Shown piece after piece: positions 30,033-38,312 of a stretch of 64,000 nucleotides of DNA. Made by a program: the position numbers and the translations under genes. Location: the NCBI GenBank assembly GCA_965261055.1, contig OZ253440.1, positions 62,001 through 126,000 of the forward strand, read 5' to 3'. The stretch comes from G965261055 sp965261055 [NCBI: Fibrobacteria bacterium] (GTDB taxonomy: Bacteria; Fibrobacterota; Fibrobacteria; UBA11236). The stretch's first letter is position 1; the number at the start of each line of letters is the position of its first letter. The notes beneath the pieces were generated by a model. That model was given only the letters and a program-made list of their open reading frames with translations, was not told the DNA's origin and did not search any database.

Positions 30033-32672
30033 ATGTATCAAACCTCTTGTAGCTCAAAGCAAATACGGCAGTCTTTTTTTGATTTTTTTATTGAAAAGAA
30101 TCATCAATTTATTCGCTCTTCTCCTGTTAATGCAACAGGTGATTCTACTCTTCTATTTACGAATGCAGGAATGAATCAGTTTAAGGCTATTTTCATTGGA
30201 GAAAATAAAAATAATCTAAAGAGAGTTTATAATTCTCAAAAATGCATCCGTATTTCAGGTAAACACAACGATTTGGAGGTTGTTGGTAAAGACACCTATC
30301 ATCATACTTTTTTTGAAATGTTAGGTAATTGGTCATTTGGTGATTATGGGAAAAAGGAGTCTATTCTCTGGGCTTGGGAGCTTTTAACAGAGGTCTGGAA
30401 AATTCCTAAGGAGCGTTTATTTGTAACGGTTCATGATTCTGACGATGAAGCGAAACAAATTTGGTTGAATCAAACAGACCTAGATGAACACAGAATCATG
30501 ATTTTTGGTGACAAAGATAATTTTTGGGAAATGGGAGATGTTGGACCTTGTGGACCTTGTTCCGAAATACATTATGATAATGGTTCCCTTGAAAGTCAAG
30601 ATGAAACCTTTGAACATCCTATAGAGGGAGTTAATGGGGAAAATGATCGTTTTATTGAGATTTGGAATTTAGTTTTTATACAATTTCAAAGGTTAAAAAG
30701 TAAAAAGCTAGAGCCTCTTAAATCTAAGTATGTAGATACTGGAATGGGTTTTGAGCGTATTTGTGCGGTACTCCAAGGAGTTCACTCTAACTATGATATA
30801 GATTTGTTTAAAGCTTTGATTAAAAAAATAGAAGAGATTACAAAAGTCCCTTATCAATCACATGAAGAAGGAATTCCTCATCGTATTCTTGCTGATCATA
30901 TCCGAGCTTTAGTTTTCTCAATTGCCGATGGAGTTACTTTAAGTAATGGTGGTCAAGGTTATGTCATGCGTCGTTTGTTGCGTAGGGCTTCTCGCTATGT
31001 TCTTCAGCTTAATCAAACAGAGCCTATTTTATGTCAGCTTGTAAGTGTTTTAGTTTCTCAAATGTCTGATGTTTTTCCAGAATTAAAAGAAAGAGAAAGT
31101 TTTATTATTTCCGTTATTCAAAATGAGGAGCAACGATTTCAAAAAACATTGGGTCAAGGTTTAGAACGGTTTCAAAAAATTATATCTCAAAATAAAAAAG
31201 AGAATTTTAAAAACTTAACAGGAGAGCAAGTTTTTCTGTTATACGATACTTATGGGTTTCCTTTAGATTTAACAATCTTAATGGCTGAAGAAAAAGCTTT
31301 AGGTGTTGATATTGAAGGTTACGAAAAATGTATGCAAGAGCAGAATGATCGAGGACGCTCTAGTATTAAATTTGACAACACTCTTTCCAATGATGAAGAA
31401 TGGGTAATCTTAGATCCTTCTTCAAATTCAAATTTTTTAGGTTACGATTGTTATCAAAAAGCCTCTTCTATTTTGCGTTATCGAAAAGAAAATGATCGAT
31501 TATTAATTGTGTTAAAAGAAACACCATTTTATCCAGAAGGTGGTGGTCAAAAGGGAGATCATGGAACTTTAACTTTTGAAAATGGTGTTGTTTTAAAAGT
31601 GAAGGATACCTTTAAGAAATTTGATATGATTATTCATGACTGTGTTTTGGGTGATGCAGTTGATTTTAAAAACCAAGTTGTAGCAAATGTGAATCAAACT
31701 AAAAGACAAGCTACAGCTAAAAATCATTCGTGTACACACCTTCTTCAACAGGCTTTGATTGATATTTTAGGAGGTCATATCCAACAGCAAGGCTCTATGA
31801 TCAATGATGAGCGTTTACGATTTGATTTCACTCATTTTAAAGGTTTAAGCGACGCAGAGTTAAAACAAGTAACAAATTGTGTGAATGAAAAAATACAGAG
31901 TAATTTAGATGTCTCTATACATCACAGTTCGTTTGATGAAGCTAAAGAAAATGGAGTACTCGCATTTTTTAGTGAACAGTATGGTTCTGTTGTTCGTGCG
32001 ATCAAAATGAGTGATTTTAGTCACGAACTTTGTGGTGGCACTCATGTTCAATCTACAGGTGAAATAGGTTGCTTCGTGATTGTTTCTGAAAGTGGAATTG
32101 CTGCAGGAGTTAGGCGTATTGAAGCTTTAACTGGTTTTAAAGCTTTAGAGTATTTTTCAAAACAAATAAATCATTTAAATCAAATTAGTTCAATATTGAA
32201 GGTTGGAGTTGGTTCTGAAGTACAAGGTGTCGAACAAGTTCTAAAGAAACTACAAGATCAAGAAGAAAGCCTTAGAAAAATTAAATCGATTCAGTATAAA
32301 TCAGAAATTCAAAAAGAAGTCAACAAAATTCAGAAGTTAGGTTCTATCAATTATTTGTTTTCTATTCAAAAGAATGTTGATAAAAATGATTGGAAAGAAA
32401 TCATAGATTCTTTTGAAAGTTTTTTATCTAAGAACGCGATTTTTGTTTTAATGAATCAACGTGAAAATCAATTTTCAATTGTTTGTCTTGTACATTTCTC
32501 TTTGCAAAAACAAATACAAGCTGAAAAATTAATTAACGAAATTGTGAATCGATACAATGGAAAAGGTGGAGGGAGACCTAGTCGATCTCAAGCGAGAATA
32601 CCTGTTTTAGATGATATTGAAGGTTTTAATATACACGTACAGAAAGTGATTCTAGAAAAGAGCTCAACTTAA
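30033..32672 (+). CDS. alaS: Alanyl-tRNA synthetase
   Basis: Charges tRNA-Ala. The 879-residue protein has the class II core (STLLFTNAGMNQFK; FFEMLGNWSFGDYGKK), the editing-domain zinc motif HSCTHLLQQ and CGGTHVQSTGEIG, and the C-terminal GKGGGRPSRSQA. Length and order of domains are standard. The start is ATG 30033 with a weak ribosome binding site. Confidence 0.96.
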   Translation: MYQTSCSSKQIRQSFFDFFIEKNHQFIRSSPVNATGDSTLLFTNAGMNQFKAIFIGENKNNLKRVYNSQKCIRISGKHNDLEVVGKDTYHHTFFEMLGNWSFGDYGKKESILWAWELLTEVWKIPKERLFVTVHDSDDEAKQIWLNQTDLDEHRIMIFGDKDNFWEMGDVGPCGPCSEIHYDNGSLESQDETFEHPIEGVNGENDRFIEIWNLVFIQFQRLKSKKLEPLKSKYVDTGMGFERICAVLQGVHSNYDIDLFKALIKKIEEITKVPYQSHEEGIPHRILADHIRALVFSIADGVTLSNGGQGYVMRRLLRRASRYVLQLNQTEPILCQLVSVLVSQMSDVFPELKERESFIISVIQNEEQRFQKTLGQGLERFQKIISQNKKENFKNLTGEQVFLLYDTYGFPLDLTILMAEEKALGVDIEGYEKCMQEQNDRGRSSIKFDNTLSNDEEWVILDPSSNSNFLGYDCYQKASSILRYRKENDRLLIVLKETPFYPEGGGQKGDHGTLTFENGVVLKVKDTFKKFDMIIHDCVLGDAVDFKNQVVANVNQTKRQATAKNHSCTHLLQQALIDILGGHIQQQGSMINDERLRFDFTHFKGLSDAELKQVTNCVNEKIQSNLDVSIHHSSFDEAKENGVLAFFSEQYGSVVRAIKMSDFSHELCGGTHVQSTGEIGCFVIVSESGIAAGVRRIEALTGFKALEYFSKQINHLNQISSILKVGVGSEVQGVEQVLKKLQDQEESLRKIKSIQYKSEIQKEVNKIQKLGSINYLFSIQKNVDKNDWKEIIDSFESFLSKNAIFVLMNQRENQFSIVCLVHFSLQKQIQAEKLINEIVNRYNGKGGGRPSRSQARIPVLDDIEGFNIHVQKVILEKSST

Positions 32673-32683
32673 TTTTATTGATT

Positions 32684-33769
32684 ATGAAAAATCTTGTTTT
32701 AAAAAATGTTACGAAATCATATCAAAGAACAGTTTTAGATGATGTTTCTTTTGAAATAAAACAAGGTGAGTTTATTTCTATTATTGGACCTTCTGGTTCT
32801 GGAAAAACCACTCTTTTACGTTGCCTAGCTGGCTTAGAAACTTTGACTAAAGGTTCTATCGTTTTAGATAAGGTTTCTTTTCATCTTTTAGATCCTCAAG
32901 AAAGAAACATTTCTATGGTTTTACAAGAGACGACTTTATTTCCTCAAATGAATGTTTTCAAGAATATTGCTTTTCCTTTAAAAAATAAAAAATACCCAAA
33001 AGATGTGATTCAAGAAAAAGTGCTTTGGGCTGTAAAGTGGTTGGGGATAGAGTCATTGTTGAAACAGTTACCACATACATTATCTGGGGGAGAACAGCAA
33101 AGAGTCGCTTTAGCAAGATCTATGGTTAAAGATTCAACATTATTTTTATTGGATGAACCATTATCTTCTTTGGATATACAAATTAAAACTATAATTCAAA
33201 ATCAAATCAAGCAACTACATCAGGAAACAAAAAAGACAATTGTTTATATTACTCATGATCATATGGAAGCAATGAGTTTATCAGACCGCATTGTTGTTAT
33301 GAAAGATGGAAAGTCTTTACAGATAGGTACTCCAAAACAATTATATCAAAGTCCTAATTGTCATTTTGTTGCTCAATTTATGAGTGAATGGGGTTTCTAT
33401 ACTTGGAGGATAAACTCTAGACAAAATAAAGAAATACAGGAACAAGAACAGGAACAAGATTTTTTTGATAAACCTTCTTTCCTTCTTTCAATTTTAGATG
33501 AAAATAAACGCATCTCTTTTATGAGTGTACGATCGGAACACTTTCAGATAAGTGATATAAAACCAGAAAATGTTTTGTTTTCGTTTGAAGCAACGGTTAT
33601 TAGAATTGAGTACTTGGGAAGTCGTCAAAAATTATATTTTAATTTAGAGGGTAATGTATTGTTTGTAATTGTGTCTTCTAATTTTGTGTGTCAATCTAGT
33701 GATAAATACCATTTTTTTGTTTTAGAAAGAGATGTTTTCTTTTTTGACGATTCTTTGAAGCGTTTATGA
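32684..33769 (+). CDS. ABC transporter ATP-binding protein (PotA/CysA-type)
   Basis: A 361-residue ATPase. Walker A GPSGSGKTT, Q-loop region MVLQETTLFPQM, signature LSGGEQQRVALARS, Walker B FLLDEP and the switch ITHDHMEA are intact. The C-terminal part (from about residue 240) has the TOBE-type accessory domain of importers for iron, sulfate or polyamines. No permease or binding protein is adjacent, so substrate is unknown. It starts 11 bases after alaS; ATG 32684 is preferred to the TTG two codons before. Confidence 0.85.
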   Translation: MKNLVLKNVTKSYQRTVLDDVSFEIKQGEFISIIGPSGSGKTTLLRCLAGLETLTKGSIVLDKVSFHLLDPQERNISMVLQETTLFPQMNVFKNIAFPLKNKKYPKDVIQEKVLWAVKWLGIESLLKQLPHTLSGGEQQRVALARSMVKDSTLFLLDEPLSSLDIQIKTIIQNQIKQLHQETKKTIVYITHDHMEAMSLSDRIVVMKDGKSLQIGTPKQLYQSPNCHFVAQFMSEWGFYTWRINSRQNKEIQEQEQEQDFFDKPSFLLSILDENKRISFMSVRSEHFQISDIKPENVLFSFEATVIRIEYLGSRQKLYFNLEGNVLFVIVSSNFVCQSSDKYHFFVLERDVFFFDDSLKRL

Positions 33770-33854
33770 ATTGATTAATAAAGTACAATTAATGACAGCC
33801 TAAAAACCTATTAACATTTTTTAATGATTTTGAAGATTATTGAAAATTTAATCT

Positions 33855-34874
33855 TTATAAGAACTCTTTTCTTAAAGTATAATTTTCGCGTAGTTCAGTT
33901 AATGTGCTTGGTTCGTAATGTTTTTTATACTGTTCTTTAAAATTCAGATAATCATCCTCAATGGCATACATTTTATTTGATTTTACAACTCCATTTTTAA
34001 TGTTAGATGTTCTATTGATATAATCTAAATTAAAGTATGTACAAAAGTATTTTAAAAGTATTTTGGCAGCATTTAATTTAGAGTTTAGAGAATACCCAGC
34101 AATATGTGGAGTGACTATGTCACAGTACGAAAAAAGCTCTTGGCTTAAAAGCGGTTCTTTTGGGAAAACATCTAATATAAGAGATTTTATTTTATTTTCT
34201 TGAAGAGCTTTTAATAAAATTTCCTCTGTTATTAGAGAGCCTCTAGCCGAATTGATTAAATGAAAAGGATGTTGCATATTATCAATCCACTTTTGATTCA
34301 TGAATTGATAACTGGGGTATGGATTATTCTTTGCTAAAGAACAATGTAAAGTTAAAATAGAAGCTTCTTTTTGAAAAGTTTCTAAATTGCAGAGTGGAGG
34401 TGTGGACTGATTTAGGAGAGGGTCGTAAACGAATGTATTTTTAAAATTAAACCTTTGACTACTGTCAAAAACTTTTTTTCCAATATTCCCAAAGCCTATA
34501 ATTCCTAAAGTTTCCTGCTTCGGTATCATTTTTTTTCTGTCAATTAAATACTGAAGAGCTGACGTTGCATAGTTTGATACTGCTGTGCTGTTTGCACCTA
34601 TAGCACTTTTAAAAATAAGTTGAGGACTATTTTGCCAAGTTTTTGAAATGTGGTCAATACCAGATGTTGCTGTTCCTATAAATTGGATATTTGTTGATGA
34701 TGGTTTAATGGCATTTGTAAAAAAAAGAGTTTTTGATGAAATAATAAACGCAGAAGGTTTTTGTAAATCAAATTTTTTTAAAGAATCTTTTTCTGGAGAA
34801 AATAAAAGAATTTTTCCGTAATCCTGGAAGAATGGGAGAAAGTCTTTGAGGTTTTTATCAATATAAATCAACAT
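33855..34874 (-). CDS. pdxB: Erythronate-4-phosphate dehydrogenase
   Basis: Second step of the DXP-dependent vitamin B6 pathway. The 339 residues show FIGTATSGIDHI and NSTAVSNYATSALQY, the NAD-binding GIIGFGNIGKKVF, INSARGSLI, and the PdxB-type TPHIAGYSLNSKLNAA rather than the usual D-2-hydroxyacid dehydrogenase wording. C-terminal length suits PdxB. It diverges from cysE with only 19 bases between start codons. Confidence 0.85.
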   Translation of the reverse strand: MLIYIDKNLKDFLPFFQDYGKILLFSPEKDSLKKFDLQKPSAFIISSKTLFFTNAIKPSSTNIQFIGTATSGIDHISKTWQNSPQLIFKSAIGANSTAVSNYATSALQYLIDRKKMIPKQETLGIIGFGNIGKKVFDSSQRFNFKNTFVYDPLLNQSTPPLCNLETFQKEASILTLHCSLAKNNPYPSYQFMNQKWIDNMQHPFHLINSARGSLITEEILLKALQENKIKSLILDVFPKEPLLSQELFSYCDIVTPHIAGYSLNSKLNAAKILLKYFCTYFNLDYINRTSNIKNGVVKSNKMYAIEDDYLNFKEQYKKHYEPSTLTELRENYTLRKEFL

Positions 34875-34893
34875 ATTTTCTATTTTTTTTTAA

Positions 34894-35811
34894 ATGATAG
34901 TGTCCAATAGGAAAATTAAAAAACAGAAGCGGAAAAAAGTAATAGAAAGGCTAAATTGTTCTATTAAAAACTCTAGATTCCCTTTTGTTTCTAAACAGTG
35001 TGTTGTAACTCAAAAAAAACAAACTGTAGAGTTACTGGATTTAATTTTATCTAGTTTATTTCCAGGGTATTTGGGGGCAGTCTCTACTACGAATCTAACT
35101 AATTGCGAGGATTCGTTACAAAAAATATTGTCTTTGATTCACCATGGTTTAGAAACACAGCTAAAAAAAATTATTTCTTTTGAAACGGGCTTTCAAATTA
35201 AAAATGAAAAAGATATTTTAGAAGCTGTGGAACACTTTATCCATACACTACCCGATATTCGTGAACACTTGTTAACCGATATTGAAGCCATATATGAAGG
35301 TGATCCAGCGGCTCATTCTTTTAACGAAATTATTATTGCGTACCCTGGTTTAATTGCAATAGCGATTCACCGTATTTCACATGAATTGTATAAAATAGGT
35401 GTTCCAATTTTGCCTCGTATTATGTCCGAACACGCTCACCAAATAACGGGAGTAGATATTCATCCAGGAGCTGTTATTGGAAAGTATTTTTTTATAGACC
35501 ACGGTACAGGAGTTGTGATAGGAGAAACTACAATTATTGGAAACAATGTTAAAATTTATCAAGGCGTTACTTTAGGAGCGTTAAGTTTTCCTAAAGATTT
35601 GGAGAGTCGAGTTATTAAAGGAATTAAACGCCATCCCAACATAGGGGATTTTGTTATTATTTATGCAGGAGCAACAGTTTTAGGAGGCGATACATTTATA
35701 GGAGAAAATACTGTAATAGGTGGCAATTGTTGGATTACAAGTTCTATTCCATCAGATACAATGGTTAATTTTTCTGTTAATCAAATAAAGAAAACATCGT
35801 CTAAGATTTAA
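34894..35811 (+). CDS. cysE: Serine O-acetyltransferase
   Basis: First step of cysteine synthesis, acetylating L-serine. The 305 residues have an N-terminal helical domain and the left-handed beta-helix acyltransferase domain with GDPAAHSFNEI, YPGLIAIAIHRISHE, GVDIHPGAVIGKYFFIDHGTG and TLGALSF. It belongs to the long form that lacks the short C-terminal regulatory tail of E. coli CysE; inference. Cysteine is also the BshC substrate. Confidence 0.92.
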   Translation: MIVSNRKIKKQKRKKVIERLNCSIKNSRFPFVSKQCVVTQKKQTVELLDLILSSLFPGYLGAVSTTNLTNCEDSLQKILSLIHHGLETQLKKIISFETGFQIKNEKDILEAVEHFIHTLPDIREHLLTDIEAIYEGDPAAHSFNEIIIAYPGLIAIAIHRISHELYKIGVPILPRIMSEHAHQITGVDIHPGAVIGKYFFIDHGTGVVIGETTIIGNNVKIYQGVTLGALSFPKDLESRVIKGIKRHPNIGDFVIIYAGATVLGGDTFIGENTVIGGNCWITSSIPSDTMVNFSVNQIKKTSSKI

Positions 35812-35831
35812 GTTTTTAAAAATAATTGAAA

Positions 35832-36527
35832 ATGAAATTTAAATTAGCATTTTATTTTCTATTTCAAATTTTAACACCGCCCGTTTGTGAAATAAATGGG
35901 TGCCACCGCAAAAAAATCAGATCAGCTCCGTTATGTCGAAATTGTTACAGAGATTTAAAATCTTTAAAGGTTGATTTATACCAAAAACCAAAAAATGGAG
36001 AAAGATTTAAGCTACCTTATTTGTATTGGGATTACTTTATCCCTTTTTTTTATTTTGCACAGCCTCTTCAAGAATTAATGCATCATTTTAAATACAATTA
36101 TTTTTTTTCTTATTCTAATTTAATGACTAGGCTAGGCTTAAAACAATGTCCAGAATTAAAGATTTTTAAAAATTTTGATATGATAATTTCAGTGCCTTTA
36201 CATAAAGCGAAGAGAAGATTTAGAGGGTATAACCAATCCGATATTATTGCCAATAAAATTGTAGAAGAATTGCAAATTCCATATCAAAAAAATCTTATAA
36301 GTCGTATTAAATACAGGAACTCTCAAACACATTACTCTTTTGATAAAAGGCAAACAAATGTTGAGCAAGCATTTAAAGTAAATCAAAACTTAAAGCATAA
36401 GAAAATTATTTTGATAGATGATGTTGTAACAACTGGAGCGACAACAAGTTCATGTTGTAAAGTTCTAAAACAAGCGGGTTGCAGTAAGATACTAGTGATT
36501 AGCCTTGCTAGAGCAATACAAGTTTAA
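35832..36527 (+). CDS. ComF-family phosphoribosyltransferase-like protein
   Basis: A 231-residue ComF/GntX-type protein. An N-terminal cysteine cluster (PPVCEINGCHRKK ... PLCRNCYRDL) can bind zinc, and the C-terminal type I phosphoribosyltransferase motif is IILIDDVVTTGATT. YFAQPLQELMHHFKY and RFRGYNQSDIIANKI are family-typical. These proteins assist DNA uptake in competent bacteria, but the role here is not established. ATG 35832 is preferred over TTG 35826. Confidence 0.85.
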   Translation: MKFKLAFYFLFQILTPPVCEINGCHRKKIRSAPLCRNCYRDLKSLKVDLYQKPKNGERFKLPYLYWDYFIPFFYFAQPLQELMHHFKYNYFFSYSNLMTRLGLKQCPELKIFKNFDMIISVPLHKAKRRFRGYNQSDIIANKIVEELQIPYQKNLISRIKYRNSQTHYSFDKRQTNVEQAFKVNQNLKHKKIILIDDVVTTGATTSSCCKVLKQAGCSKILVISLARAIQV

Positions 36528-36623
36528 TTATAAGCTTAAAAAAGTGTTAAAACAAGAAAATAATTAGATTTTAAAAATAGAAGATGAAATATCTATATTT
36601 ATAAGTCATTATCAGGTATTTAA

Positions 36624-37544
36624 ATGTACGAAATTAAGATAGATATTTTTGAAGGTTCTTTGGATTTACTTGTTTATTTAGTTCAAAAACAAGAATTAGC
36701 CCTTGCTCAAATTTCAATCGCTAGTATTGCAGATCAGTATATTCAGTATTTAAATCGAACAGGTGTTGAGAACTTATCAAACACAGGTGATTTTTTAGTA
36801 ATGGCGTCTCGTCTAATGTGGTTAAAGGTAAGGGAGTTGTTACAAGATGAAAAAAATGAAGAAGATTTGGAGTTAAGTTTTGATAAACAACAAATTTTAC
36901 AACAAGTTATAGATCACCAAATTTTCAAAGAGATTTCTGAATACTTTCGTCAAAAAGAATTAGAGAACATTGGTTCGTTTTACCGAGGAAGCCGAGAACG
37001 ATTAGCTTTTGAAAAAAATTTAGATGTTTTAGATAAGAATGTAGATACCTTTGATTTATTATGCTCTTTTGTAAAATTAGTTCATTCTCAAAAAGAAAAG
37101 ATTGTATATGAAGTTAGTATAGACGATATTACAATTGAAACTCAAATTCAACGATTGCGTCAATTTCTTTTAACTCAGACTATTTTTCAATTAAGTTTTT
37201 TCTGTGAAAGAGACCGTCGTCATATTTTTTTAGTGACAACTTTTATGGCAGTTTTAGAGTTAGTAAAACTAGGAGAATTAGGAATTTTACAAAATCAATT
37301 TTGTGGTGAAATAAAGGTTTATAAAAACGAACCTCGAATTGTTTCTGAAATTGAAAAACCAGAGCTAGAATGGGAAGACGAAAATTTGGAGAAGAATGTT
37401 TTAAGGCAATTAAAAGAAGCTTCAAATCAACGAGAACCAACGGAATTAGAAAAATTGCTTCAAAATGCAGAGCAAGAGCTAGAGTCCCATCAAAATTTAT
37501 TTCTAGTACTAGAAAAAACGCCTTTGCAATTATTGGATATTTAA
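36624..37544 (+). CDS. scpA: Segregation and condensation protein A
   Basis: Kleisin subunit of the Smc-ScpA-ScpB condensin. The 306 residues begin with the signature FEGSLDLLVYLVQKQELALAQISIA, continue NTGDFLVMASRLMWLKVREL, and end with a winged-helix region (FMAVLELVKLGELGILQ). A C-terminal acidic extension of about 60 residues is present. scpB follows after three bases. Confidence 0.92.
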   Translation: MYEIKIDIFEGSLDLLVYLVQKQELALAQISIASIADQYIQYLNRTGVENLSNTGDFLVMASRLMWLKVRELLQDEKNEEDLELSFDKQQILQQVIDHQIFKEISEYFRQKELENIGSFYRGSRERLAFEKNLDVLDKNVDTFDLLCSFVKLVHSQKEKIVYEVSIDDITIETQIQRLRQFLLTQTIFQLSFFCERDRRHIFLVTTFMAVLELVKLGELGILQNQFCGEIKVYKNEPRIVSEIEKPELEWEDENLEKNVLRQLKEASNQREPTELEKLLQNAEQELESHQNLFLVLEKTPLQLLDI

Positions 37545-37547
37545 ATT

Positions 37548-38294
37548 ATGACGGATATAGAAACCAACAAATCACTACATCAAATTATAAAGGTTTTAAT
37601 TTTTGCATCTGTTGAGCCATTAACAATACAATCTTTGTATTCTGTTCTTGGAGGGGATATAAACCAGAAAATTATATTGGAACAAGTAGAAAAGATTAAC
37701 CAAGAATTTGTAGAACAGGAACAACCTTTTGAAGTTTTAGTTGCGTCAGGTACTTTGGTTTTTAGAACACGTTCAGAATATCAAAACTGGTTACAGAAAT
37801 TATTTAAAGATAATGCTAAAAAAAAATTATCGACAGCTTCTTTGGAAGTTTTGTCTATTGTTGCTTATAAACAACCTATTACCAAAAATGAAATAGAAGA
37901 AATTAGAGGTGTTACTGTTGATGTAATTTTAAAAAATCTATTAGAGAGAAAACTCTTAGCAATTGTTGGTCGTTCCAGTCGTATTGGAAGTCCTAATGAA
38001 TATGGTACAACAAAAGAATTTTGTCGTTACTTTAACATTAATCAAGTTCCTAGAGATTTACCTAAATTTTCAGAATTCTCAAATTTAGTAGAATCTTCTG
38101 AATATATTAAACAAATAAAAGGCACTGCTCAAGAAGAAAAGAATTCTGAAGAAGAGCAAGAGTCTCAAGTTGAGAATCTTAATGTAGAAGCTAGTCTAAA
38201 AGTAAAAGAAGAAATTGAATCAGATGAGTTACAGGATGATCAAGATGTCGAAGAAACTTCTGAAATTCAAGAAGATTCTATATCTGATTTATAG
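37548..38294 (+). CDS. scpB: Segregation and condensation protein B
   Basis: A 248-residue kite subunit binding ScpA. Family features: IKVLIFASVEPLTIQSL at the N-terminus, LSTASLEVLSIVAYKQPITKNEIEEIRG and VGRSSRIGSPNEYGTTKEF. The last 60 residues are Glu/Ser/Asp-rich and look disordered. It is coupled to scpA. Confidence 0.93.
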   Translation: MTDIETNKSLHQIIKVLIFASVEPLTIQSLYSVLGGDINQKIILEQVEKINQEFVEQEQPFEVLVASGTLVFRTRSEYQNWLQKLFKDNAKKKLSTASLEVLSIVAYKQPITKNEIEEIRGVTVDVILKNLLERKLLAIVGRSSRIGSPNEYGTTKEFCRYFNINQVPRDLPKFSEFSNLVESSEYIKQIKGTAQEEKNSEEEQESQVENLNVEASLKVKEEIESDELQDDQDVEETSEIQEDSISDL

Positions 38295-38312
38295 TATAAA
38301 GGAGAGTTTATT